Shown piece by piece: positions 7,629 through 16,073 of a stretch of DNA of 37,881 bases; position 1 is the first letter of the stretch; each line of letters begins with the position of its first letter. The translations under genes were made by a program, and so were the position numbers. Source of the stretch: Lewinellaceae bacterium (GTDB lineage: Bacteria; Bacteroidota; Bacteroidia; Chitinophagales; Saprospiraceae). The notes under the pieces are model-generated. The model was not told where the DNA came from, searched no databases, and saw nothing but the letters and a program-made list of their open reading frames with translations. The DNA is taken from assembly GCA_029976695.1 (NCBI GenBank), contig JARQTN010000010.1, positions 1-37,881 of the forward strand, written 5' to 3'.

Positions 7629-8977
7629 GCTTCTCCTTGCTCCAATCGGGAAATGAATGCCTCCGGTGCCATTTCCTCCTGGTTGCCGCTTTCCATGTGT
7701 TTGAAGGTGAGCAGGCCTGTCTCCATTTCCTTTTCACCGATGATCACGACATATTCTGCCCCTGACTGGTTGGCATATTTCATCTGCTTTTTCAGCTTGA
7801 CCGGATCAGGATAGAGATCTGCATGGAGTCCTGCCCGGCGAAATTTGCTTACGACATCAAATCCATAAAGGTGTGCTTCCTGGTCCATCGCGATGCACAG
7901 CACTTTCGGTCCAGCCGTCAGGTTTTCTGGAAAGAGCCCGAGGCCCTCCAGGATATCATATATCCGTTCCGCTCCAAAGGAAATGCCGACGCCGGAGACA
8001 CCCTTCAAGCCAAATACGCCGGTCAGGTCGTCATATCTTCCCCCGCCGCTGATGCTCCCCATTTCAAAATCGAGGGCATTTACCTCGAAGATGCAGCCAG
8101 TGTAATAGCTCAGCCCACGGGCGAGGGTCGGATCAAAAACAAAAGCATTCCCCAGGTCCTGGTTGGCCAGGTATTTTTGCACTTGCTCAACTTCTTCAAT
8201 CCCCAGCAACCCGGTCCTTGAATCCAAAAATACATCCTTCAGCGAATCAAGTCCGGGGTCATTAAAGATTTCCCTTATCCGGTTTTGGGCGGTTGCCGGT
8301 ATGCCACGCTGTTCCAGTTCATTAAAGACACCGTCCCATCCGATCTTGTCCAGTTTGTCGATGGCCGTGGTCATATCCGAAAAGCGATCGGAAACCCCGG
8401 CAGCTTCGGCGATGCCTGCCAGGATCTTCCGGTTGTTGAGCCTGATCTGCACCCTGATCCCCAAAGCGGTAAATACCTCGTCCAGGATCTGGACGAATTC
8501 TGCTTCGTAGGACAGGGAATCTGAGCCCACCACATCCACATCACACTGGTAGAATTCACGATACCTCCCTTTTTGTGGTCTGTCCGCCCTCCAGACAGGC
8601 TGGATCTGGTATCTTTTGAATGGCAGCTGGATCTCGTGCTGGTGCATTACGACAAACCGGGCAAACGGCACCGTGAGATCATAACGAAGCCCTCTGTCAG
8701 CGATGCTCGGTGCCAGCTTGTGGCTGTCCATTTCGCTGATGGCGTTTTGATCAGCCTTCCTCAGGAAGTCCCCGTTGTTGAGGACTTTGAACAGGAGTTT
8801 GTCCCCTTCTTCACCGTATTTTCCGGTGAGGGTGGACAGATTTTCAATCGTCGGGGTTTCGATCGGGACGTATGCGTATTTCTGGAAAACCGTTTCGATC
8901 AGTGAAAAGAGATATTTCCGCTTGATCGCTTCAACCGGGGTAAAGTCCCTCGTTCCCTTGGGAATGCTCACGTTCAT
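7625..8977 (-). CDS. hisS: Histidyl-tRNA synthetase
   Basis: 450 residues, class II synthetase. The start IPKGTRDFTP is typical of HisRS. Motif 2 falls around 117-150 (FKRYQIQPVWRADRP, GRYREFYQCDVDVVG), the HisA loop is LARGLSYYTG (285-294), and motif 3 is GVGISFGAERI (329-339). An anticodon-binding domain occupies the last 90 residues. It charges tRNA(His) with histidine. It lies 36 bases after pheS and overlaps gatA by 4 bases, so pheS-hisS-gatA is a probable operon. Confidence 0.97.
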   Translation of the reverse strand: MNVSIPKGTRDFTPVEAIKRKYLFSLIETVFQKYAYVPIETPTIENLSTLTGKYGEEGDKLLFKVLNNGDFLRKADQNAISEMDSHKLAPSIADRGLRYDLTVPFARFVVMHQHEIQLPFKRYQIQPVWRADRPQKGRYREFYQCDVDVVGSDSLSYEAEFVQILDEVFTALGIRVQIRLNNRKILAGIAEAAGVSDRFSDMTTAIDKLDKIGWDGVFNELEQRGIPATAQNRIREIFNDPGLDSLKDVFLDSRTGLLGIEEVEQVQKYLANQDLGNAFVFDPTLARGLSYYTGCIFEVNALDFEMGSISGGGRYDDLTGVFGLKGVSGVGISFGAERIYDILEGLGLFPENLTAGPKVLCIAMDQEAHLYGFDVVSKFRRAGLHADLYPDPVKLKKQMKYANQSGAEYVVIIGEKEMETGLLTFKHMESGNQEEMAPEAFISRLEQGEA

Positions 8978-9013
8978 GTTTCGTCGATTTATGCCGGGAT
9001 CGCCTTGCGGATG

Positions 9014-10054
9014 CTATGAAACGACCTTGTTGAACTGGCGCAGAAAGCGCACGTCGTTTTCAAAAAACATCCGGATGTCGTGAACCCTGTATTTGATGAT
9101 GGCCTGGCGCTCAATCCCCATGCCAAAGGCAAATCCGGTGTATTTTTCGCTGTCGATCCCGCAATTTTGCAGGACCGCCGGATCCACCATTCCGCACCCC
9201 ATGATCTCAAGCCATCCCGTCCCCTTTGTCATGCGGTATGCATGTTCATCTGCAAGGCCGTAGTATACATCCACCTCTGCGCTTGGCTCGGTAAAAGGGA
9301 AATAGGAGGGGCGCAGCCTGATCCTGGCATCCTTGCCGTACATCTCCCGGGCAAAATAGAGCAGGGTTTGTTTCAGGTCGGCAAATGAGACACCTTCATC
9401 CACATAGAGGCCTTCAACCTGGTGGAACTGGCAGTGCGACCTGGCACTGATGGTTTCATTCCGGTATACCCGGCCCGGTGCAATGATGCGGATCGGGGGC
9501 TTCTGGGTTGTCATTACCCTTGATTGTACAGAGGAAGTGTGCGTCCTTAGGAGCATGTTTGGAAATCCCTTGATATAAAACGTGTCCTGCATATCCCTGG
9601 CCGGATGGTCCTCGGGTGTGTTCATGGCAGTGAAATTGTGCCAGTCGTCCTCGATTTCGCGCTCTTCTGCAACGGCGAAACCGATCCGGGAGAAAATGTC
9701 GATGACCTCATCCATGACAATCGATACAGGATGACGCGTACCCAGCCTGAATGGCTCGCCAGGTGCGGTAAGGTCGATCTCTGCGGCTGCATCCTCAAAG
9801 GCAGCGGCATCAAGTTGTGCCTTCAGGGCCTCATATTTTTCCTCTGCTACATTTTTTGCCTCGTTGAGTGCCTGGCCAAAATCCCTTTTCTGCTCATTGG
9901 GCACATTGCGCATTTGACCGAAGAGCGGTTTGATCTTGTTTTTCGATCCCAAATACATGATCCTGAACCGCTCCAGTTCTTCCTGGTTTGCGGGAGTCGC
10001 CGATTTGATCTCTTGAATCAAATCCTGAACCTGACCGAATATATCAGAAGCCAT
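9014..10054 (-). CDS. pheS: Phenylalanyl-tRNA synthetase alpha subunit
   Basis: 346 residues from the ATG at 10054 (MASDIFGQVQ). An in-frame TTG at 10060 is a less likely start. The N-terminal coiled-coil arm (about 1-85) precedes the class II core. Key segments: LLRTHTSSVQ (about 168-177), CQFHQVEGL (208-216), RPSYFPFTEPSAEVDV (248-263) and GMGIERQAIIKY near the C-terminus. PheS carries the active site of the alpha2beta2 enzyme; pheT is not nearby, which is common in Bacteroidota. First gene of the probable pheS-hisS-gatA operon, divergent from a membrane protein gene. Confidence 0.97.
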   Translation of the reverse strand: MASDIFGQVQDLIQEIKSATPANQEELERFRIMYLGSKNKIKPLFGQMRNVPNEQKRDFGQALNEAKNVAEEKYEALKAQLDAAAFEDAAAEIDLTAPGEPFRLGTRHPVSIVMDEVIDIFSRIGFAVAEEREIEDDWHNFTAMNTPEDHPARDMQDTFYIKGFPNMLLRTHTSSVQSRVMTTQKPPIRIIAPGRVYRNETISARSHCQFHQVEGLYVDEGVSFADLKQTLLYFAREMYGKDARIRLRPSYFPFTEPSAEVDVYYGLADEHAYRMTKGTGWLEIMGCGMVDPAVLQNCGIDSEKYTGFAFGMGIERQAIIKYRVHDIRMFFENDVRFLRQFNKVVS

Positions 10055-10078
10055 TTTCAAAGCGTTATTTTAGAAGGC

Positions 10079-10086
10079 CAAAATTA
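10079..10086 (-). promoter_or_regulatory. Candidate -7 box for pheS-hisS-gatA
   Basis: On the minus strand TAATTTTG matches TAnnTTTG, 25 bases before the pheS ATG at 10054. A -33 element is not obvious. Confidence 0.35.
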
Positions 10087-10130
10087 ATCAAAAAGGCCGG
10101 AAGCAGGAGAATTGGCTAAATTTGACCCAG

Positions 10131-11444
10131 ATGCGATTGGCCAGGTTTTTTGATGATACGCGAAACACGCTCGGGGAACTGTCCCGAAGTGACTGGATCT
10201 TTGCCATTTGCCTGATCTATTGTGGTGCGCTGCTTTCCGCAAAATATCTGCTTTCACTTTGCACGTTTGCGCTTCTGCTCATTACGCTATTTGATCTCAG
10301 GGTCAGGCCTTTTCGGGTTGGATTCAATCCTGATCTGAAAAACCTTGGCGGGCGCATTCGGGAGCGGCCTGACCTGTTTGCCATCTCAATCGTTTTTTTC
10401 CTCTATCTTCTTTTCAGCCTGCACGAGTTTGAGCTCAATGCTTTCCTGGACCAGCTGCGCCGGAAATTGTCTTTCCTGATCTGGCCGTTCGTTTTCCTGA
10501 TGGTCCGCCCTTTCTCCAGGAGGCGGTACCTGATGATCTATTATTTTTTAATGGTCAATGTGGTTGTAAGTGCGATCATGGTCCTCTGGATCTATTATAC
10601 GAATACCTATCTTTTTGACAGGGTACTGGGGTATGGGCTGGCCCTGCCCACGCCCATGTTCCATATCCGCTACAGCATGCTTGTTTCCCTGGCTATTCTG
10701 GGAGGGATTGTCATGTTCCGCGAGGGATTTTTCATCAGGTGGAAGTGGGAACGTTATGCGGTCGCGGCCTTGGCGGCCGGATTGTTTGTATATCAGCATA
10801 TTCTTGCTGTGCGCACCGGCCTGGTACTCACCTACCTGGGTATTTTCATCCTGGTTGCCGTACACGTGATCCGGTCCTGGTCCGTGCCAGCCGTACTGGC
10901 GATTCTTGCCGGAACGTTTTTACTCCCGGTTTTTGCCTATCATACTTTTCCTACGTTCAAGAGGAAAGTCGATTACACCGTGTTTGACCTGAAGAAATAC
11001 CAGTCCGGTGAAGGAGCGGGGTATTCGGTGGCAGACCGCTTACGGTCCTTGCAGACAGGGCTTGACATTGTTTCGGAAACGCCGGTTTTCGGCCTTGGCT
11101 TTCCGAATGTGAAGGGGAGGGTAATTGACTATTACAAGACCTCCTTCAATACCGAGGCCTATTTCACCCCGAATAATCAATACATTTCCGTGTATTCAGG
11201 CAGCGGTGTTGTCGGGCTTACCATCTTTGTCTTTGCCTTGCTGTTTCCGTTGTTCTATGGGCAGAATGCCCAGGATCCACTGTTTCTTGTCATCTACACG
11301 GTATTTCTCGCTTCCATGTTCGTAGAATCCACACTGGGCAATTATTTCGGCAGCACCATGTACCTCCTGTTTTCTGTATTCGGATTGAGCCAGCTGGGGC
11401 ACGGCCGACCGGCAGGGATCGATCAACCCCTGGATCAGGCGTAG
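10131..11444 (+). CDS. O-antigen ligase/polymerase-like polytopic membrane protein
   Basis: 437 residues with about ten to twelve hydrophobic helices spread along the length, and a large loop around 280-345 that contains PVFGLGFPNVKG. This layout (many helices, one long periplasmic loop in the second half) is that of the Wzy_C / WaaL family, which joins or polymerises lipid-linked surface polysaccharide. A YxxNEYFTPNNQY-like segment (EAYFTPNNQYISVYSGSGVVGL) resembles the family's H-N-x-Y-L motif, with Asn-Asn-Gln in place of His-Asn. I chose the ATG at 10131; a TTG three codons earlier is possible. No glycosyltransferases flank it, so the glycan is unknown. The stop overlaps the convergent rhomboid gene by 10 bases. 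Confidence 0.75.
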   Translation: MRLARFFDDTRNTLGELSRSDWIFAICLIYCGALLSAKYLLSLCTFALLLITLFDLRVRPFRVGFNPDLKNLGGRIRERPDLFAISIVFFLYLLFSLHEFELNAFLDQLRRKLSFLIWPFVFLMVRPFSRRRYLMIYYFLMVNVVVSAIMVLWIYYTNTYLFDRVLGYGLALPTPMFHIRYSMLVSLAILGGIVMFREGFFIRWKWERYAVAALAAGLFVYQHILAVRTGLVLTYLGIFILVAVHVIRSWSVPAVLAILAGTFLLPVFAYHTFPTFKRKVDYTVFDLKKYQSGEGAGYSVADRLRSLQTGLDIVSETPVFGLGFPNVKGRVIDYYKTSFNTEAYFTPNNQYISVYSGSGVVGLTIFVFALLFPLFYGQNAQDPLFLVIYTVFLASMFVESTLGNYFGSTMYLLFSVFGLSQLGHGRPAGIDQPLDQA

Positions 11445-12118
11445 TCCCGCTGTGTGACCGGCAGGTAGGTTTTTTTTGCAAAATAACCCATGATGATCCC
11501 GAAAAGGAATCCGCCGATATGCGCCCACCAGGCAACGCCGGTGGTATAGGCTGATTCATCCCTCGGGATGATGGTGATCAGCCCGTTTGCAAATTGCTGG
11601 ACGCCCCATAAGCCAAGGAAATAGAGTGCAGGCATGTGAAAGGACCTGAAAAAGTAAGCCACAAAGACCTTGACACGGGACCTTGGGAACATGATCAGGT
11701 AAGCGCCGAGGACGGCAGATATGGCTCCACTAGCCCCAACCGCCGGGATCCCGCTTCCCACATTGAACAGGATGTGCGCCACAGATGCAGCCAATCCCCC
11801 CAGGAGATAGAAAACGAGGAACTGCACATTGCCGATTACAGCCTCGATATTATCTGCAAAAACCCACAGGAAGAGCATATTTCCAATGAGGTGCATCCAT
11901 CCTCCGTGGAGAAACATGCTGGTCAGCAAGGTAAACAGGTCCACACCCCCCATGATCTCCCTGGGAATCGCACCATAGGTGAATATGAATGCTTCATGCT
12001 GGCTAACCGGCATCATCACCTGGAAAAGGAAGATACATACATTAAGGCCGATCAGGGCATAGCTGATATACGGCTTGTACCCGCCCCTGATCTGTTCATC
12101 TCCAACCGGAAAAATCAT
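11435..12118 (-). CDS. Rhomboid family intramembrane serine protease
   Basis: 227 residues from the ATG at 12118 (MIFPVGDEQIRGGYKPYISY). A longer in-frame start at 12211 adds 31 residues without rhomboid character, so I rejected it. About six membrane helices. The catalytic Ser130 lies in VGASGAISAVLG (127-138) and the partner His200 in WWAHIGGFLFG (198-208). The HGGWMHLIGNMLFLW segment (71-85) supplies the His and Asn of the oxyanion region. The family cleaves membrane-embedded segments of other proteins; the substrate here is unknown. It converges on and slightly overlaps the O-antigen-ligase-like gene and is divergent from recQ. Confidence 0.93.
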   Translation of the reverse strand: MIFPVGDEQIRGGYKPYISYALIGLNVCIFLFQVMMPVSQHEAFIFTYGAIPREIMGGVDLFTLLTSMFLHGGWMHLIGNMLFLWVFADNIEAVIGNVQFLVFYLLGGLAASVAHILFNVGSGIPAVGASGAISAVLGAYLIMFPRSRVKVFVAYFFRSFHMPALYFLGLWGVQQFANGLITIIPRDESAYTTGVAWWAHIGGFLFGIIMGYFAKKTYLPVTQRDYA

Positions 12119-12433
12119 TTGCTCTGTTTGTGGTGATTCATGATTCGATAAAAATAAGGATTGAAATGAGACTGTGATGTAATTTTTAACCGAACACGTG
12201 TTCCGATTCAAACACCCTGACTCAGCAGTATTTCTGAGTCAGTAACTACGGCCTGTCCGATGCAGAAACCTTGATAAAGTCGGGATCTTAGGGCACCCTG
12301 ATTTTTGACGACGGAACCATGAAAAAACCGGAAATGCTTGCAGTTGTTTGCTCATTTTTGGGTAACTTAGGAGATATCCCTGACATGGGAGATCCGGCAT
12401 CTCCCGATTTATTTTTGAAGTTTTGAGGAAGAC
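12119..12433. promoter_or_regulatory. Divergent rhomboid/recQ intergenic region with three dyads
   Basis: This 315-base gap holds no gene that I can support. It has: a perfect 12-base palindrome GAACACGTGTTC (12192-12203), which contains GAAC-N4-GTTC; a 9-bp inverted repeat CTGACTCAG / CTGAGTCAG with an 8-base spacer (12217-12242); a 7-bp hairpin GGGAGAT / ATCTCCC (12387-12405) followed by GATTTATTTTT; and a TATTTTTG box (12410-12417) matching TAnnTTTG, though only 16 bases from the recQ ATG. Which of these acts on which gene cannot be told from sequence alone. Confidence 0.4.
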
Positions 12434-14635
12434 ATGATTGCAGCAAATTCAAATCTCGCCAAAGCCCTTGAGCAGTATTTTGGTTTTACTTCTTTCAAGG
12501 GAAAGCAAAAAGAAATTATTGAAAGTGTAATCGGTGGCCATGACACCTTTGTGATCATGCCGACCGGAGGCGGAAAATCACTTTGCTATCAATTGCCGGC
12601 CCTCATGATGCCGGGTACTGCAATCATTGTGTCTCCACTGATTGCATTGATGAAGAATCAGGTGGATTCCATCCGGGGGTACAGTGAAGGTGACCATATT
12701 GCCCACTACCTCAATTCTTCCCTGAACAAGGGTGACATCAGGCGCGTAAAGGAAGATATCGTCGCCGGTCAGACCAAGCTGTTGTTTATCGCCCCTGAAA
12801 CCCTGACCAAGGAAGAAAACCTCGAATTCTTCCAGAATGCCGAGATCTCTTTCCTTGCTGTGGATGAGGCGCATTGCATTTCTGAGTGGGGACACGACTT
12901 CAGGCCCGAGTACAGGCGCATCCGGGATATGATCAATGTGATTGACAAGGAAATCCCCATTGTCGCGCTGACCGCTACGGCGACACCTAAAGTGCAGTCG
13001 GACATTGTCAAGAACCTGCAGATGGAGAATGTGAATCAGTTTATCGATTCATTCAACAGGACAAACCTGTATTACGAGGTCCGGCCGAAGGTGAGCAAGA
13101 CACAAGCCACCAAGGAGATCGTACAGATTGTCAAGTCCATGCCAGGGGAATCCGGTATCATCTATGTGCAGGCGAGAAAGACCACCGAGGTGATTGCCGA
13201 GACCTTGACCCTCAATGGAATCAAGGCTGCCCCGTATCACGCTGGCCTGGATGCGAAGACAAGGTCCCGTATCCAGGATGAATTCCTGATGGAGGATATC
13301 GATGTGATCTGCGCCACGATTGCATTTGGTATGGGTATCGACAAACCGGATGTACGTTTCGTGATCCATTTTGATATCCCCAAGAGCATTGAAAATTACT
13401 ACCAGGAAACCGGCCGGGGCGGCCGGGACGGGCTGGAAGGTAAATGCTATGCTTTTTATTCACCGAAAGATATCCTGAAACTGGAAAAATTCCTCAGGGA
13501 CAAGCCTGTCGCAGAAAGGGAGATGGGTGCCCAGTTGCTGGAGGAAATCGTGGCCTATGCCGAGACCAGTGGTTGCAGGAGGAAATTCCTGCTTCACTAT
13601 TTCGGGGAGTACTACGATGACACACAGTGCACGGACATGTGCGACAACTGCAGGTACCCCAAAGAAAAGGTGGAGGTGAAGGAGGATATGCAAAAGGCCC
13701 TTGAAGCGATCCTCCTGCTGAAGGAAAATTACGGGATAAAGGTCATCGCAGACTTCCTGACAGGCACGATGTCAAAAGAAATGCGACAATTCAACTATGA
13801 CCAGTTGCCCGGTTTTGGCGAGGGAAAGGAAAAAGGGGACATTTACTGGCACAGCATCCTCAGGCAGGCGATCCTGAAGGATTATATCCGCAAGGAAGTG
13901 GAGCAATACGGTGTGCTCAAGATGAATGATTCGGGCCGTGATTTTGTGCAGCACCCGGTTTCCACAGAGATCCCTATCAACAAGGACTTCAGCGAGGAAG
14001 CGATGGAGGCTGAAAATCATGAGCCGCGGAAAACCGTAGCGCTGGACCAGGTCCTCGTCAGGCTGTTGAAGGATCTCCGCAAGCAGGTCGCAAAGAAAAA
14101 GGAAGTCCCCCCGTGGGTGATCTTCCAGGACCCTTCACTCAACGATATGGCTACGCAGTATCCGGGCACGATGGATGCCCTGGCGAACATCTCGGGGGTG
14201 AGTATGGGCAAGGCCCGGAAATACGGCAGGCCGTTCCTCGACCTCATCAATGAGTATGTCGAAGAGAATGAGATTGAAAGGCCTTCTGACATGGTCGTCA
14301 AGCAGGTGGCCAATAAATCGAAAAGCAAGGTCGCCATCATCCAGGGGATCGACAGGAAACTTGCCCTGGAAGATATTGCGAGCTCCAACAACATGAGCAT
14401 GGATGATCTGCTGGATGAAATGGACATGATCGTTTCGTCCGGGACGAAGCTCAATATTCAATACTACCTGGAAGATAACCTGGATGAAAGCGTGGTGGAA
14501 GAGATTGAAGACTATCTGATGGAAGCAGAATCTGACTCGATTGATGCTGCTTACGAAGAGTTGAAGGAGGAGGACATCACCATGGAAGAGATCAAGCTGG
14601 TCAGGATCCAGTTTTTGTCAGACGTTGCAAACTGA
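12434..14635 (+). CDS. recQ: ATP-dependent DNA helicase RecQ
   Basis: 733 residues, longer than E. coli RecQ (about 610). Helicase core: Q-motif region about 14-27, Walker A MPTGGGKSL (42-50), DEAH box 144-147, the aromatic-rich loop after it (CISEWGHDFRPEY), TATAT (180-184) and motif VI QETGRGGRDG (324-333). The zinc cysteines are Cys381, Cys399, Cys403 and Cys406. An RQC winged helix follows (about 410-510), then an HRDC domain (about 533-612), then a C-terminal helical extension to 733 rich in acidic residues, common in Bacteroidota RecQ. It unwinds DNA 3'-5' in recombination and fork repair. aroQ overlaps its 3' end. Confidence 0.97.
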   Translation: MIAANSNLAKALEQYFGFTSFKGKQKEIIESVIGGHDTFVIMPTGGGKSLCYQLPALMMPGTAIIVSPLIALMKNQVDSIRGYSEGDHIAHYLNSSLNKGDIRRVKEDIVAGQTKLLFIAPETLTKEENLEFFQNAEISFLAVDEAHCISEWGHDFRPEYRRIRDMINVIDKEIPIVALTATATPKVQSDIVKNLQMENVNQFIDSFNRTNLYYEVRPKVSKTQATKEIVQIVKSMPGESGIIYVQARKTTEVIAETLTLNGIKAAPYHAGLDAKTRSRIQDEFLMEDIDVICATIAFGMGIDKPDVRFVIHFDIPKSIENYYQETGRGGRDGLEGKCYAFYSPKDILKLEKFLRDKPVAEREMGAQLLEEIVAYAETSGCRRKFLLHYFGEYYDDTQCTDMCDNCRYPKEKVEVKEDMQKALEAILLLKENYGIKVIADFLTGTMSKEMRQFNYDQLPGFGEGKEKGDIYWHSILRQAILKDYIRKEVEQYGVLKMNDSGRDFVQHPVSTEIPINKDFSEEAMEAENHEPRKTVALDQVLVRLLKDLRKQVAKKKEVPPWVIFQDPSLNDMATQYPGTMDALANISGVSMGKARKYGRPFLDLINEYVEENEIERPSDMVVKQVANKSKSKVAIIQGIDRKLALEDIASSNNMSMDDLLDEMDMIVSSGTKLNIQYYLEDNLDESVVEEIEDYLMEAESDSIDAAYEELKEEDITMEEIKLVRIQFLSDVAN

Positions 14636-15074
14636 TCTTTTGGGAAATCCCCGTTCACATATCCTCATTATCAATGGTCCCAACCTCAACCTTTTAGGCC
14701 GGCGGGAACCTTCCGTTTATGGATCCAAATCCTTCGAGGAGTATGCAGCCGAGCTCGACCTGATGTTTCCCGAAATCGAGATCGGGTATTTCCAGACAAA
14801 CCATGAAGGAGCGATCATTGACAAACTCCATGAAGTGGGATTTGAGGCGGTCGGGATTGTCCTCAATCCCGGTGCATACACACACACTTCGATTGCCATC
14901 AGGGACGCCGTTGCTGCCATTGAAGCCCCCGTTGTGGAAGTCCACATCTCCGATATTTATACCCGCGAACCATTCAGGTGGCACAGCTACCTTGACGGGG
15001 TATGTGCACACAGGATTACCGGCAAGGGGCTGGACGGGTACCGCATGGCAATCGAATTCCTGGTTGGCCGGTGA
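14625..15074 (+). CDS. aroQ: 3-dehydroquinate dehydratase, type II
   Basis: 149 residues. Family motifs are clear: ILIINGPNLNLLGRREPSVYG with the lid Tyr, FQTNHEGAIID, LNPGAYTHTSIAIRDA, and VEVHISDIYTREPFR with the catalytic His and Arg. It dehydrates 3-dehydroquinate to 3-dehydroshikimate in the shikimate pathway. There is no ATG near the conserved start: the candidates are TTG at 14625 (overlapping the recQ stop by 11 bases) and TTG at 14640 (4 bases after it). Either suggests translational coupling to recQ. Identity is certain; the exact start is not. Confidence 0.95.
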   Translation: MQTDLLGNPRSHILIINGPNLNLLGRREPSVYGSKSFEEYAAELDLMFPEIEIGYFQTNHEGAIIDKLHEVGFEAVGIVLNPGAYTHTSIAIRDAVAAIEAPVVEVHISDIYTREPFRWHSYLDGVCAHRITGKGLDGYRMAIEFLVGR

Positions 15075-15079
15075 TTGAT

Positions 15080-15625
15080 TCAGCTCTTCAGGGGTGGAGG
15101 AGGCCCCCCGAAATCAAGGTCCAGGAGGCGCAGCCGTTTTCTTTTTCCCACCTTGAATACCTTGTTCCGGAACAGTGCTTTGAGAATCGTACCGACACCG
15201 ACATTTGCTGCGCCGGCAATGACAGTAGTCTCATCAATGCCCCTTTCCTTGTCCCATGTCAAACCCCTTGATACATCAAACAGGATCATGTTTGCGCCCC
15301 CGGCCTGGAGGGCTGTGCCGATAAGTGTCGGCACAAGGGGGCGGTTTTCCGCCTTGATCATGGAAATCGAGTCCACGTGGACATGGACACCCTCGAGGTT
15401 GAGATACCCGGTGTCTGGGTCCAGGTCAAAGATCATCCGTTCATACCAGCCAGCATCATCATGTCGCAGTTTGAAAGTAATCGATTCCCCGATATGGATT
15501 TTCTGCGTTTTGAGGGAGCCGGCCCTTTCCAGTTGGAGGACTTTCTGGGCACTGGTGAATTGAATGCACACAGCGGTAAGCACAACGACGATGCATAAGA
15601 CGGTTTTAGGAACGATGAACTGCAT
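15080..15625 (-). CDS. Unknown secreted protein overlapping rnpA
   Basis: 181 residues with a clear signal peptide (hydrophobic 8-22, cleavage near TSAQ|K). The mature part has a short beta-rich pattern (ITFKLRHDD, MIFDLDPDTGYLNLEGVHVHVDSI), a Gly/Ala-rich middle (GTALQAGGANMILFDV, AGAANVGVGTILKALF) that could be amphipathic or membrane-associating, a basic stretch (KVGKRKRLRLLDLD) and a Pro-rich end. No family recognised. Its start lies 20 bases inside rnpA in another frame, so it is probably translated from the same message. It converges on aroQ with a 5-base gap. Confidence 0.75.
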   Translation of the reverse strand: MQFIVPKTVLCIVVVLTAVCIQFTSAQKVLQLERAGSLKTQKIHIGESITFKLRHDDAGWYERMIFDLDPDTGYLNLEGVHVHVDSISMIKAENRPLVPTLIGTALQAGGANMILFDVSRGLTWDKERGIDETTVIAGAANVGVGTILKALFRNKVFKVGKRKRLRLLDLDFGGPPPPLKS

Positions 15626-16001
15626 GTTTCATTTTTTTCAGGACTGCCTGCATGCCTTGCTCTATCAACGCATAGGGTTCGATTTGATTGCCTACATAAA
15701 TGAGCATGATGGCAAACCATCCGTCGGAAGTCTCCAGTTGTCCAAGGATCGCATGCCTGTGTATCCTGTAGGCTTCCCGGGTGCGGCGCTTGACAAGATT
15801 TCTTTTTACGGCTGATTTGATCCGCTTTTTCGAAACACTTACGCTCATTTTCACCGTTTCATGGTCTTCCTGATCCTGGATTTTCAGGTACACCAGTTTA
15901 AACGGATAATGGAAAACGTGCTTGCCTTCGCTAAACAGGCGCGAGATCACTTTCCTGCTCTTCAGCCGCGCCGACTTTGGTAATCCGAATGGGCGATTCA
16001 T
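15606..16001 (-). CDS. rnpA: Ribonuclease P protein component
   Basis: 131 residues, small and very basic. The family signature is KRNLVKRRTREAYR (73-86, the RNR motif), preceded by VSVSKKRIKSAV and the N-terminal LPKSARLKSRKVISRLFSEG. It binds the RNase P RNA and helps to process tRNA 5' leaders. It lies downstream of rpmH as in most bacteria, but a terminator-like hairpin stands between the two, and the next gene is a secreted unknown rather than yidD/yidC. Confidence 0.95.
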   Translation of the reverse strand: MNRPFGLPKSARLKSRKVISRLFSEGKHVFHYPFKLVYLKIQDQEDHETVKMSVSVSKKRIKSAVKRNLVKRRTREAYRIHRHAILGQLETSDGWFAIMLIYVGNQIEPYALIEQGMQAVLKKMKHAVHRS

Positions 16002-16073
16002 TTGGCAAACTTTGTACAGATGGCAGAATTCGGGAAAGTTAGTAAAAGGAGAAACAAGGAACGGTCATAAATG

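Noticed and set aside
7188-7814. 208-codon plus-strand open frame across the gatA/hisS junction
   Set aside because: Opposite two certain genes, no domain.
10117-10124. TAAATTTG as a promoter for the O-antigen-ligase-like gene
   Set aside because: It matches TAnnTTTG but is only 6 bases before the ATG and has no -33 partner, so it is likely chance.
12119-12211. N-terminal extension of the rhomboid gene
   Set aside because: The extra 31 residues are not rhomboid-like, and would cover the start of the dyad region; the ATG at 12118 gives a typical N-terminus.
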